Below the pieces are notes generated by a model that saw nothing but the letters and a program-made list of their open reading frames with translations, ran no database searches and was not told where the DNA came from. Below are positions 11,101 through 23,182 of a stretch of 64,000 nucleotides of DNA, piece after piece (positions within the stretch are counted from its first letter, which is position 1; each line of letters opens with the position of its first letter). The position numbers and the translations under genes are program-made. Source of the DNA: Stromatinia cepivora (lineage: Eukaryota > Ascomycota > Leotiomycetes > Helotiales > Sclerotiniaceae); the NCBI GenBank assembly GCA_014898415.1, contig RCTD01000005.1, positions 310,001 through 374,000 of the forward strand, written 5' to 3'.

Positions 11101-12704
11101 TGGAGTCCAAACTATAGGCTTTGGGGGGTACGGGGGTAGAAGGGAGAAGTTTGAGAGGGGAGAGAGAGGTTTTGATTTTTGGAGGGGATGGGGATTTTGA
11201 TGCTGGGATTTGGTGATATGGGTGATGATGAGATAGGAAGGAAAAAGGGAGATAATGTTACGTAATCTTTTGAATTTTTTAGATGGTGGGGGGGGGGGAG
11301 TGAGTGGAGTGGAGTGATCGAATTATAGAGAGCAAAGGGGGAGGTTGTATGTTCTGTTAGTACAAGTATATTTGTAGATGTTGTGGCTAGAATATTCAAG
11401 GGGAATACATGTATGAATCCTAACGAGCTCGGGTAGTTTTCACCCATCTTACTGGAAGTTTTTGAGAGGTCCAATATTGGCAGATTCACTTCAATTCTTT
11501 TCATAATCAATGGTATTGAAGATAGAGATGAGATTAATCACAGCTTGAAGTGCACATAATGGCGGAGAGGAAATAATTCAAAGACTACGGTGCGGGTGAC
11601 GGCAGCGAGGTCCTAGAAACCAACAGCGACTATGAAAACGTCACGCTAACAAGCATGGATCCTCCCTCTTGCAAGAAAGTATCATCAACATAATGTCGGT
11701 TCTACTATAGCCTTCCTGGTTAGATCATGTTCACGGGGTGCTTTCCATCAGTAATGATCTATCTGACGGGCAATTCTCGCTCTTGAGTTCGAGACTCATA
11801 GTTCATCTCGCAAAAGTTAGCCTGATTAGTTGATACAAGTATGCGGATTTCTCGGATCAAGATGTCTCCGATATGGCCGAGATTATGTGTCAGGGTAGAG
11901 TTGGGCAGCCTTGCTCGAAAAAATGGAGAGTGACGGTAGAGCAGTGAGTGCATTCTGCTAGGGAAGGAAAGCTAGGGAAAGGAGAAATTCGATACTTGCT
12001 CATCTATGGTAGGACATATTCTAACAAGTTGGACCAAAGTAGGAAAATATGACATACGTATTTCATGGAAAGCGGTTACTCTCCTGCGATGACGATGCAC
12101 ACGGCGCTTGTTCATGGACAAAAGAGGTAGAAGCATCTCGCGGTCCAATTTGAGTGACCGCTTCAAATCCTTCACATGATAGACACACAATACAAGAGGA
12201 AAAAGACCGAACCAATCGTAAGAAAAACCATAGAACCAAATTGATATATTTGGACCGTCGTCCCATTACAGTAAGCAATAAGTAAGGTGGTCCAACACTA
12301 ATGTCTTCTGATTATTTGAGTGAGACTATTTTTGGACGTGCATTATTCGGTAACGAATCCTCTTGCGCGAAATGCCCATTTGTTGGTGACGTTGGCGGTT
12401 CGAAAACACCTAAGATAATTCAATCATACATGAAATCTTCCCACCGCACAAATTACCCGGGTTGACAAAAATCAAGTCTGTTGTTCCCGACCAATTCTTT
12501 CTTCTTCTATATCTTGTATCCTGCCGGGGTGCGGATGGATCTTCCAGAACCTCCCGCATCCTATTATTTTCTAGTGCTGTCTTACCGAGCACAGACAATA
12601 ATTTATTGGAGCCTCAAAATAGCCTTTGCCTAAACAGTTTCTGATGGGTCCTAGTTCGAAGATCGCCCGGAGGATCGACAAGTCATCAATTTATGGCCAG
12701 GATG
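11101..12704. other. intergenic region, no recognised gene
   Basis: 1.6 kb between the tRNA and the polymerase iota stop. Open frames here are short, low-complexity or lack recognisable domains. A run of about ten G lies near 11289-11298. A noncoding transcript cannot be excluded. Confidence 0.55.
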
Positions 12705-14733
12705 TCATTCCTCCAGGCTGTGGAATCGTTCATGAGCTGGCATGGCAAATGCGGGCATCATCGCACCACATATGTGACAGGTCTCACGACTGCCTAACTC
12801 ATCTTCATCCTCCCAAAGATCTTGCTCGTCTCCTGTATCTTGCGAGATGCAGACTACATCCTCGGAGCCCGTAGTAGGATTAGAGATGTGCTCTGTCTTA
12901 ATAGACTCACTTGGAGGTTTTTCATACCTATTTATAACAAAGTCAGGTGGAATATCACGGTCCTCAACTTTCCATTCTTTGAGAGTGGCTTCTTGTCGCT
13001 TGAACATAAGACCAATGTTTCTACCACCTCCAGATCCATCTTCACTCGCGGCTTCAACCATATTGGTTACTCCGATGTTGACCAAACTTAAATTCCAATC
13101 CGACCTCTGTGGATGCAATTTTCGGAACATAGGAACCAATGTATCTTGGATCAGTCGCTCGACAATACTATCCATACCATCTTTCAAGTTGAAGACAAAA
13201 TTCGGTAGAGGTCCAGATCTCGATATCCTGTTAAAGCTTCGTGTTCTTGTGCCATCTGCATTCAACGGCGGACGAGGCCTGGTAGACAGTCGTATTGTTT
13301 TGGGGTAAGCAATCCATCTTTTTGATGGTAAATCAGATTCTTCATCGTCCTCAAGTAGGTCTTGATACATTCTATTTAGTAGGCTGGTCGCAAGCATTCG
13401 AAGCTCTTCCATTAATTTAGACATAGTATCGAGCTTGATATATGAATCCTCGATTGATATTTGGGATGGTACCTTTCGAGCATCCTTTACATCTGTATCG
13501 TCGCGACCATTGATCAGTCCCCAAGCCTTACCTCCAATACCCCTTTCTGCCCCAGATCCTCCCAGAATGTTTTCCAGTGTGTCAGGACCAATGCCAGCAA
13601 AGAGACGCACATTACGGACAGTAACAGATTCTTTCGTGCCACCATAAATTAGCCCACTTTCAAAGTCGGCCGGACGTGATAGAACATGGTTCCGAATACG
13701 TTGAGACATTTTGAACCCAATACCAGGTATTTTACCTATATCATGACTATCAATGAATGTTGTGACATTGCTTTGTAGTCCATCATCATTGGGCAAAACT
13801 TCATAGGGTGGAAGAAGAGTTGTTTGTCCTTTTGGTTTATGAAGGTTGCCTACCAATTTGCTTAAAAGTTTATTCGTGGATATGCCAACAGTCGAAGTGT
13901 AGCCCTTTTCCTCTAGACTCAATCTTAAATATTGGGCAAGGTGTGAACCCAAAATCAACCGGGTAAGTAAATCGATATCACTATTCGGGGTTGCCGAATT
14001 CGATAGATAGTGAGGGGATACTTCGCCGCCTGGCTGCAAGTCGGGGTAACCGTGACCAGCAATCCTCGTCGCATTAAAGGTAAACCCCGCGGTAGGATCA
14101 TTACGGTTCAGTTGGAGGAACGAGTGGGTCAAATCGTTTGGATTGAGTAGTTTCTGGTTGTAGTCGACAATATCTGTGACGTCCATGAACACTTCATCGA
14201 ATCCTAGTCGTTCAACTTTTCCCGACCAACTAAACTTTTCCAAATGTTTGTATAGCATTTTTGATGCATCTCGGAATCGGCCCAATTCCTCTCCCAAGAC
14301 AATCACAACATCTGGACAGAGTTTCTTGGCTTCACTGATTAATTGCAATTTACTAAGACCACGGCGCCGAGCTTCATAATTGCAAGTGACGATGATTTGT
14401 TTCTGAGGTCATTCTTAGAACTTGCGATATACTATTTTGAATTGACTTTGGTAATAAATGAGTCTTACCTGCTGCACAGCCTTTCATTGCGTCAGCTATG
14501 TTTCGCAGATCAGAGAGAGGAATTCAGAGTTTACCAAGGGCACTGATTTTAACGCAGGATTCTCATTTTCGAAGACAGACGCGTAAAAGCAGTCATAATC
14601 CTTAAACAACGGTTAGAATAGCTACTTTTTGAGTGACGTGTTTCTTTTTCTTTACGAAAATATCATGGATATAGAGATCCTAATGGGGCTGACTAACAAA
14701 ATGTATGATTATCCTATGATCCTTTCTTGCCAT
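12705..14733 (-). CDS. DNA polymerase iota (Y-family translesion polymerase)
   Basis: Error-prone polymerase that bypasses damaged template bases. Exons 14733-14698, 14600-14535, 14480-14469, 14402-12705 (603 aa). The spliced N-terminus reads HFDYDCFYASVFE (first metal Asp residues 13 and 15), then VPLAVQQKQIIVTCNYEARRRG, the conserved fingers/palm start of the iota/eta group. LGFDEVFMD supplies catalytic Asp107/Glu108. VGISTNKLLSKLVGNLHKPKGQT and the helix-hairpin-helix DIGKIPGIGFKMSQRI follow, then the little-finger domain with PKTIRLSTRPRPP. The C-terminus has CHICG...AHERFH, a C2H2 ubiquitin-binding-type zinc finger. Exon 3 is only 12 nt. Arrangement and length fit fungal Pol iota better than Rad30/eta, but I give no symbol because naming varies. 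Confidence 0.9.
14469..14480 (-). other. 12-nt micro-exon of the polymerase iota gene
   Basis: Encodes Ala-Val-Gln-Gln between introns 14481-14534 (GTAAAC...AAAG, CTGAC branch) and 14403-14468 (GTAAGA...CTCAG). The four residues complete the conserved PLAVQQ motif that relatives carry, which supports the exon. Confidence 0.85.
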
Positions 14734-16967
14734 TATGAATTATTATTAGCAGTGGTTTGAGTTTGTTGGTGATGAGAGGACGAGTAGAAGTAAGCAAAAA
14801 AGATTTGGTTCCATTTTTGTACTTGTCGCGATATCAAACATTAGGTAGGCTCCTTTGAGTGAATAGAGTTCTCATCTATCTGTACGAAGAATATGGTAGG
14901 AATAGAAGATTTCAAGTTTGACAGTAAAATGAAGGATTGTTATCAATGATACTCTAGATCCATTCGTTTAGATATTTGATTGTTTGTAAGATTATTAGGT
15001 AGGTACCGGTATTATTATCGGATATTGAAATCTAAAATTGTACCGAGTGGAAGTACAGGAAGCTTATCGATAAGCGATAGAGTACCTACAGTACCCACAG
15101 TATATATTACGGTATACTACAATACATACTACAGATATACTACATTACATACTACAGATATACTACAGATATACTACAGATATACTACAGATATACTACA
15201 GATATACTACAGATATACTACAGATATACTACAATACATACTACAGATATACTACAATACATACTACAGTACATACATACTAAACCTAAACTTCCCCATC
15301 CCCCATCCCCCATCCCTATTAGAGTTCGCTGCGAAAATGTCTCTAAAACATATCAGACAATGATACGTAAGTGTAAGTAATCCGGGCTTGACCGATTAAA
15401 TGTCGGGCTTCTACTTTTTCTATTTTCTATTTTCTATTTTCTATTTCTATTTCTATTTTAAACAATGGGTGGGGTGGAGTTCGGAGATCCTCTCTTTTCT
15501 CCTAGAGATCTATTTTGAGAATGTAAATGCAAATCATATTTACTCCGTCTTAAAGCGTACCTACTCTTATGAATACAGTACGAGGTAAATCATACATAAA
15601 TCATGTTACTCCGTAAGTTGTCGCCCCTTTGCTTTCGTACCCCCTTCATCGCCACCAAAAGCGGTTCTTGATTCAACAACTTTTCAATTACTTCTCAACC
15701 AGAAATCAAATCATTATCCTTATGCAACAATGTCCAGATTATGGCCAAGATTTACCCCATAAATTCTATAATCTATTATTGTTTGTTCCCAATCGTATTG
15801 TTTCCCTTGTCAATCATCACCAATTCTACCCTGTACAAGCGATATTGACGCCAATAGCGTCTCAGCTATTGAAATGTTCGAGGTTCCTAGGACGGACAAG
15901 TATATTCGATGGGTCACTAAGAAGGACCCAGGGGGGGAAATATATTATTAAAAGTAACAATAAAGTTGCAAGAATTCCTATAATAAGAATAAGCCACCAT
16001 AGACTTACTCGTCCCCATCCCCAATGCCCATCCCCTTGAAACAACCAATCGTCTTGAATAGTCTTGACTTTTCTTGTCAATCTATTCGCTCAAGCGGTGT
16101 GATATTCATCAAGAACCCTTGCATAGGCGCCTTAACCCTTTTCATTCCGACAGTCCGAGATCCCAGATTCAGCCCAAATCTGTCTGTGACTATTTACTAC
16201 TTCCAATTTGCCAGTTCACCAGTTCACCAGTTCACCACATTACCTGACTATCAAAAATGTCCTAGAGTTATGCTGACCCTAACTCCGTACGGCCGATAAC
16301 TAACTCCTCGTTCTTTTCCAATTCACCTCGGATAATCCTTACGCAGCGCTTTAAGGAGGTACAAGAACCATTGAATCCTTATATGGGTCTATGAGCCTAG
16401 TCTTAGGTTTGATAACCATCCCGGACTGCTTGTTGACCTGTCATCCTGTCGTACGTGGAAATCGATGAAATCTTCTATTTGCTTAGTTCAATTTTTGCTC
16501 CTACACTGCAAGGTCCTCGTCACATCGTTTCTATAAACATCGCGCCTATTCTCGCAAGCACAATGCATGACAGATGATAAGACTGTGCTTAAACTCTAAA
16601 CTCTCCCACCATTTATCTATCTATCTTCTTGGCCTGGGAAAAGGTCTATGGATATATACTACATATAAGTCGCGGCACGGTCTCTGTTGGTTCCACCTGA
16701 GGGGTAATTATTCATATCTTTTTTCACTCACTTGTTTACGCCTTACGAAATTACGAACTCATTTGACGAATTTTACGACTACGCCTTGTATCGGTAGATT
16801 TAGATACATTAGATCTAAGATATCTAGGCCACCTGGGACTTTTTTGTGACCCAAAGTCAAAGTCTCGATTCTCAAGACCGAAACTCTACATTCATATATA
16901 CTCTTGTACCACAGACCAGAATACTGTCAAGCAAGAGTTTACTAAGAATCCTACCATTTTTCCGACT
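14734..16967. other. intergenic region with minisatellites
   Basis: 2.2 kb between divergent starts, with no supported gene. It contains an 11-bp minisatellite (about 15121-15275), a CCCCAT run (about 15296-15316), TTTTCTA repeats (about 15416-15456) and three CCAGTTCAC units (about 16210-16236). Confidence 0.6.
15121..15275 (+). repeat. 11-bp minisatellite (ATACTACAGAT)
   Basis: About twelve copies of ATACTACAGAT and variants (ATACTACAATAC, ACTACATTAC) in tandem. The most regular part lies between 15150 and 15230. Confidence 0.85.
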
Positions 16968-18293
16968 ATGATGCTGGCACCTGTTCAAGAGTGCTCCTCG
17001 ATAGTTATGTCTTTTCCTCCTCGACATTCATCACCACCAAAGAGACCAAAGTTGTCTTTACAGATCAAGACCCCATCTGCTCCACAAACCATTGGAAAGT
17101 CCTCGACAGCATTAAAATCGGACATCAATCCATCATCACCAACAGCATTTAATACACTTTCAAATGCATACGCAACAGCAATTGAGAATTCTTCCCCTCA
17201 AATATTAAAGCCAACAACCTTTGCAGCCAAACCTTCCTTAAGAATTCAACCCATGCCTTCACGACTTCAAGCAACACCACTTCAAACGAATATAAGTGCA
17301 GAAGATGGGTACATACATCCATCGGAGCGCACTGCAACCCCTGGACCATTTGCGATATCATATCCCGATACACCAAGTTCAGCCCATCCAGATTCAGATC
17401 CAACTTCAGCACATCCCAAAGATACCCCTACTTTTACATTTACCCCTCCACATTCAGCTGGAACCTCTGATAAGATGTTCACCTTTTCATCGCAAGTTTC
17501 AAACAGTGCATCACCGCGAAGTATGAGACGACTTACACCATATACACATCCCAAATCTCTCCATAGTATTCTTCGAAACTCACCACTACCACCTCCGAGC
17601 TCAGTAGTACCTGCGACACCAAATACCGCAAATCGATTAGCAATGAAGTTAGCAAACAAGGGCACGAAAAGGGTGGAATATGATGATCCTTTAACCCAAA
17701 CGATCACAACAAATAAATACGTAAAATCTCACATTGATCTTCTTTCCGAAGACTCCCCTCATTCTGCAACCGATCCAGAATTTGCCGTTCTGGACACCCT
17801 CGACACAACCATGAAATACACTGGTGATGAGACGCGCGACGGTGGTCAAACACCAGGTCCATTTGAAGAAATGCGACGAAGAATGGCAGAAAGTGGGTTA
17901 GAAACACCCGGTTCTCGAAAGCGTAAGCGCAAGGATAAGAAGAGGAAGTGGAGGTGGACTATAGGAGATGGAGAAGATAGTGATGCGCAAACAACGCCCA
18001 CGACTGCTATGGAAAGAACACCGATCACATCGATTTGGAGGGGTACAGAAACTATTAACATGGATTCATTAGTGACTGGGATTGGAAATGGGATGGAAAC
18101 TATTTCAGGAGGTAGATATAATGTTCCATCGAATGAAGCGATCAATAGTGAGAGAATTTGTTTAGGAAATTATGAGGAGGGAGAGAGGGAAATAGATGAT
18201 CGTGATAGGCGAGGACAATCCGTGGATCTTTTTACCGATTCGGAAATGTCAGAAGAGGGTAGTGAAAGACCTGGCACATCACATTCTCTTTAG
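16968..18293 (+). CDS. conserved fungal Ser/Thr/Pro-rich protein, unknown function
   Basis: Single-exon frame of 441 aa. Largely disordered: many SP/TP sites, a SFPPRHSSPPKRPKLSL start that resembles the conserved beginning of a Pezizomycotina-wide family, and TATPGPF, SPRSMRRLTPY and QTPGPFEEMRRRMAESG motifs. A conserved block has VEYDDPLTQTITTNKYVKSHID (split here for reading, residues about 236-258), and a basic RKRKRKDKKRKWRW stretch could act as a nuclear localisation signal. Many TP/SP sites suggest phosphorylation by CDK or MAPK. The start may be the Met at 17007 (MSFPPRH), which fits the family better and removes 13 residues. Some databases label relatives as glucosidases, and nothing here supports that. 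Confidence 0.78.
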   Translation: MMLAPVQECSSIVMSFPPRHSSPPKRPKLSLQIKTPSAPQTIGKSSTALKSDINPSSPTAFNTLSNAYATAIENSSPQILKPTTFAAKPSLRIQPMPSRLQATPLQTNISAEDGYIHPSERTATPGPFAISYPDTPSSAHPDSDPTSAHPKDTPTFTFTPPHSAGTSDKMFTFSSQVSNSASPRSMRRLTPYTHPKSLHSILRNSPLPPPSSVVPATPNTANRLAMKLANKGTKRVEYDDPLTQTITTNKYVKSHIDLLSEDSPHSATDPEFAVLDTLDTTMKYTGDETRDGGQTPGPFEEMRRRMAESGLETPGSRKRKRKDKKRKWRWTIGDGEDSDAQTTPTTAMERTPITSIWRGTETINMDSLVTGIGNGMETISGGRYNVPSNEAINSERICLGNYEEGEREIDDRDRRGQSVDLFTDSEMSEEGSERPGTSHSL

Positions 18294-19247
18294 TTTAGAT
18301 GATTGCCACTACAAGGGTTATTTCATGAGGCTCAGTCTCATCTCATCTGCATTGACATGCCGGCACTCGTATAGAAAAGAGGGAATACTATATGACTAGA
18401 TGACTCGACTGTGTGGACTCATCATCGTATAGTTGGAATAGAATAGGACAGTGGGTCTAATTTCTAATTATATCTATTATTCATTCATGTATGTTATTGA
18501 TTTATCATAAAATATTCTATTATGTACTCTTCTCTATGCAATAGTATTCATCTTCATAAACGATACATCCATCCTCTGCATCCTATATACCTCTTGTGTA
18601 TACCTATTTCCATTCTACTCAACTCAACTCAAATAAATAAATAAATACATACATATGATATCATTTCTAAATATTAATTTACAAGTCACAAATCCACCAA
18701 ATCCCCATCCGCAACTTGTTTTCTCATTCCCCGCAACCCATCATCTATAGATCATAGGGCAAAGCAAGTGTTCACGAGATCAAATACTCTTGACTGTTTC
18801 CAACCAATAAGAATCACTGCGTATATATACCAGCAGAAACTTCAGAAAAGTCTTAGAATTCTTGACCAGTGCAGTCAGTGTGCTAATTGTGCGGTATAGA
18901 TGTGAGTAATTTTTGTCTCGGAGAAGATGGGTTGAGGATCACGTTGGGAGTTGAGGGTGTGGTGGAGGGGATAAAGAGAGTCAGTGAAGAGGGATTTGTT
19001 GCTACGCCTGCGGGTTGAGAGAGGGTATAATAGGGATGGAGGGACGGATTGTTGGTTTGATTTATCGTTATGTAAATTTGAATGCTGTCTTTAGACTTTT
19101 CTGGGTTTATAGATTCGAAGTTCTTTTGCGTTTAAGTTTGAGTTTTCCTGCGTTTTTCTGTCTCTATACAATTCCACGCATCGTTGGACTTTCCTGCACT
19201 TGTTCTCTATTTCTCCTTTCTCTTTTGCCGTCCCATCATCCATCACC
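18294..19247. other. intergenic region, nothing recognised
   Basis: 3' region of the Ser/Thr/Pro-rich gene and 5' region of the next gene on the same strand. AAATAAATAAATACATACAT low-complexity sequence lies near 18630-18655. No gene is visible. Confidence 0.5.
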
Positions 19248-20891
19248 ATGCCCTACGACCTCGAATCCCAAGCCCCCATCACCCTGCACCTCTCCCCCAT
19301 AAACCACACCACCAACTCCGATCACATCCTCCTCCCGACCCCAACCTCTCGCCTTACAGCGCACTTCTCAACAAGCACGTATAGCCCCAACACCCTTCTC
19401 CTCTCCACCTCCACCTCTCTATACCCCGATAAACCATCTCTCGGGCCCATTCCCCCAGTAATAAAATCCCGCAACGGAAATCTCTTCTGGGCAGACGAAG
19501 CATGCGTTCGTCGCGTCGGTCTCACATTACACGAAGCACGTCTATTTCTACAACTACAAAACGGAAATTATAATTACCGGGAATATGTGGAAATGTTCCA
19601 TAGTTTTGGAGAAGAGAAGAAGAATTTGGAAGATAGACTCAAGGAGTTGCAGTGGTGGAGAGTGGAGAGGAGGAAAGTTTGGGAGAAGAGAGTAGAGTGG
19701 TTGGGAAGGTTGGAGGAACCGAGACTTTGGTTATTGTATTTGATGGCTAGGAGAAGGAGGATTCTATTGGTGGCTTGTAGGAAGGTTTTGGGGAGGTTGA
19801 GGGAGAAGAGGAATGCGAGGTTGAAGGGACAGGCAATGGGAATGGGGATGAAGATGGAGGAGGGAGAAGGGCGGGAATCGCAGAGGGATTTCCGGGTCCC
19901 GACGATTGCTTGCTCAATGGTTTCGAGGGGTTCGCAAACATCACCGGAAAATGAAACCAAGTCGATAAAGTCATGTCCAATGAGATCCGAGGGCACGCAA
20001 GCTGGGGACGTTGCATTATCGGAGACTGAACCCTCTTCAAACATAACTTCTCATCTCATCCCCACTGATCATCCCACCGACCATCCCACCTCTCGCGCAG
20101 CAAGCACACATTCCCATCATTCACACTCACACTCCCACACCTGTCCCGTCTTTGCACATCCCTACTCCGCAACCTCCTCATCAATCCAAACCCTCACCTC
20201 ACTCCTCCTCCCCCCACAAACCCCCTACCTAATCCTCGGTTACTTCCCAACCACCTCCCTCGATCCACACGAAACCTATTTACCCGTGCCCACCCCAACA
20301 ACTCTCTTCTCCTCACTTCACCGCGCTGAACATTCTCTACGGGGATATCGACGATTTCTATCTCTTAAATCTCTCGCCGGGTTCGGATTGTATAAATGTG
20401 ATATTGAAAAGGGAGCACATGTCAAGGTAATTTTAAGGGAAGAGGAGAAGATGGTGTTGAGGAGATTTTATGCGGCGTATAAGGGGAAGAGAGTTAGAGG
20501 ACTACCTGGGTTTACGAGAGAAGAGTGGGATGAGGATGTTGGAGAGGCTTGGATGAAGTGGGTGGGAAATAATCTTAATGGGGGGAAGGAGGAGAGTGGA
20601 GAGGAAGCGGGAGGTCCATTGGAGGGGAGATGGAGTTTGGAGTTGGTTTATGATTGGTGAGGTTTATTCTCTCTTCGGCTTCGTACGGGCTTGCTAATGT
20701 GCGATAGGTGTCCATATCGACTCAGCGCCGTCGTAATAACTCCATTGCTTCTTAGTTTGATAGTAGGAGTTTGGTATATGGAATCGAATGGGGATGTAAT
20801 CACAGCTTGGACCTTGGCATTGTACATTGTGACGGCTGCTGCGGCAATAGTTGCGCTGTTGGGAATAATTGGTAGTTTGAAGGATGTTTGA
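19248..20891 (+). CDS. unrecognised protein with coiled-coil/basic centre and C-terminal membrane anchor
   Basis: Exons 19248-20656 and 20708-20891 (530 aa). The 51-bp intron has donor GTGAGG, GCTAAT branch and acceptor GATAG. Splicing completes Trp and adds 60 residues with two hydrophobic segments (VVITPLLLSLIVGVWYM and IVTAAAAIVALLGIIGSL), so the protein is probably membrane-anchored at its C-terminus. Residues about 105-205 are charged, rich in Arg, Lys, Glu and Trp, and may form helices. The middle is low-complexity with a His/Ser run (THSHHSHSHSH). Near 430-455 lies GFGLYKCDIEKGAHVKV. The ATG at 19248 (CACCATG) is chosen, since the upstream part of the open frame has no ATG. I do not recognise the family. 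Confidence 0.7.
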
Positions 20892-21488
20892 AGGTTGACG
20901 CTGCATATGGGGGTTTAATGTATAGTATTTACCTTAGAAACTGTTTCACATGTGCTTCTGATCCATTGCGATGTGGGGAGTAATATTGAGCAAGCTCTTA
21001 GCGGCATTCTTAGGTGTTGGTTTTGATTTGATTGGAATTTTCAATGGGTGTTAAAAGAGAAGAGATCAGGTTTGCGGGTGGTGCTGTTTGAGATGACAAT
21101 CACTAAGTAACAAAAAGCAGTATTTCAAACAGGAGGAACCCAATATTTGTATTTGTGATACTTCAACAATGCAACAAAAGTCACTGACATCGAAACCTCT
21201 TTTTCCTATGTACTTCAAGAATATCGCTTGTTATTATAAATGTCACGCTACACTGACATGCTGCTATGTTAACATAAACATGCCATTTCGAGACCTGCTC
21301 TGGTACTCGAACAATATAGTACACAATACAACATATACCTAGACCGCAAAGTCTTCGCTATGAACCCAAACCATGGTACTTTTCCTAATACTCCAAAAGC
21401 TCCGTTGATATCAAACATGTACAGTCTCCCTTCCATGATCCTAGGTCGTCATATGCTTTGCGGACTTCCAAAACCAAAACCAGACTAA
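20892..21488. other. intergenic region between convergent genes
   Basis: About 600 bp between the stops of the membrane-anchored unknown and the FAD oxidoreductase. Presumably 3' UTRs. I see nothing else in it. Confidence 0.5.
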
Positions 21489-23182
21489 TCAAACAAACTT
21501 CCTCCTCTTAATCTCCACTTGAGATTTAGTTCCTCTTTCAATACACAGGATTCTCTCCAATATGTTAACCACAAACCACTGCACACCCAAGATCCAAATT
21601 CTCAAGATCAAATCGCTCAGTCCAAGTACAGGACGCTTGCCTCGGCTAAATGTACTGTCTTTGAACTTAAATGGAAGATTAGCACCCAGATGATCCATTG
21701 CTACCTTTATCCCACTGCTGAAGCCATCTTCGTGAAATCCATATTTGGTCCATGCTCCACAATATGATATGCCTCTCGTGTTTTGAATCTCCGGGAGTTG
21801 AGATTGAGAGGTAATAGCACGGGCGTTGTAAAGCGGATGGCGATATGTGTACGTACTGTGGGTGAGTTCTGGTTTCGGCGGAAATAGGGGATTAAGTGTG
21901 ACGAGAACATCACCAAATTTGGAGGTCGGAATATGCTGGAGGATGTTCATGTTATATGTTAAGCAAACCTGGTCAACACCTCTAGATTTTGAGGTTGAAG
22001 AGGTAGAAGAAGCAGTGATGTAGTTCCAAGCGGACCATGCTTCTCTGTTTTGAGGCATGAGAGCAAGATCGGAGTGAAGGACAGCCGTATTTTTCGAGGT
22101 CTGAAATCCAGTAAGGATACGACGTTCGGCCGCCGTGGAAGTTGATCGAACTAGGTTATATGCAGTGTCTCCATGGGTAGCTATTATAACGTGATCAAAT
22201 ATCTCTTCCTTGCCATTTTCGAGACATAAGCGCACACGATTGTCGTCATCATTACGTATTGACTCGATGGGAGTTGAGAGGAATATATGATTAGGGGGAA
22301 AGCCTTTCATTACGGCATCAAGGTACGTTTTGGCTCCATTTTTGACCGTTAGCCATTCAGGGCGAGCAGCAACGGTACTCAATAGATGATGATTCCACCT
22401 GAAACTTGTCAGCAATAAAAGAGCTTAGGCTCCGAATTTAGACTCACATAAATCGGACCAAAGTAACGGCAGGAAATTCTAGAGAACATTTATCTGGGCT
22501 TGTACTCCATACCGCTGCCGTCATTGGTATAAGGTAATCATCTCTGAATGCATCCGAATACCCTTCCCTATCCAGGTATTGACCTATAGTTTCTTGCTTC
22601 TCCGCATGATGTATGTTCTTTGAAATTCCATTCCCATTCACATATTCCTCACTCTTCTCTTCTTCTTTGAGTAGGTCTAAAGCAAACTGGTTGAAACGTA
22701 TGATATCGAATATCATTCTCCACATCCGTAATGAGAAGAGGTTCTTTCGTTGTGCGAACACTGTTGAGAGTGATGTTCCAGACCATTCGAATAATCCCTT
22801 ATCTCGAGAGACTCCAAAAGTCATTTCAGTGGGTACGGTAGGAACATTGAGAGCATTGAGGAAAGCTATGAAGTTTGCTATTGTATTTTGATTTAGCCCA
22901 TACGTTTCTTGAAAGCTGCATGGCGGAGAAAGTCGGGCAAACCAATAACTTACGATAGGTAGCAGTATTCAAGACTATAAATCCCGTATCAACTGGAGTG
23001 GTTTTGCCATTATGATGATATTTGACAGTATTTGTATGTCCTCCCAATCGATCCGCAGCTTCATAAATATAAACATCGTGGTGTGTGCGATTCAAAGCCC
23101 AAAGAGCACCTATTCCAGCACATCCACTTCCGATGATAGCGACTTTCTTTCTAGGAAATCGATCTGTTAGGTTGGCGGACAT
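21489..23182 (-). CDS. FAD-dependent amine-oxidase-like oxidoreductase
   Basis: Exons 23182-22954, 22877-22448, 22398-21489 (522 aa). The N-terminus carries the Rossmann dinucleotide-binding motif KVAIIGSGCAGIGALWAL, then YIYEAADRLGGHTNTV, as in NAD(P)-binding amine oxidase/protoporphyrinogen-oxidase-like proteins. The exon 1/2 join restores TYPNFIAFLNAL, and exon 2/3 restores VTLVRFMWNHHLL. The C-terminal FAD contact is the ISYCGAWTKYGFHEDGFSSG region, followed by a hydrophobic stretch (LILRIWILGVQWFVVNIL) that may be a membrane contact. Introns are 76 and 49 bp with standard ends. The fold and family are clear, but the substrate is not. In bacteria this subfamily often sits beside cyclopropane-fatty-acid synthase; no such gene is in this window. 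Confidence 0.87.

Noticed and set aside
11112..11510. 132-codon minus frame after the tRNA
   Set aside because: Ser/Pro/Leu low-complexity from a purine-rich tract, with no domain and no neighbouring exon.
15121..15275. Possible CRISPR-like array
   Set aside because: Units are 11 bp in direct contact with no spacers, and the genome is eukaryotic.
14980..15363. Tyr/Thr-rich 127-codon + frame
   Set aside because: It is the translation of the 11-bp minisatellite.
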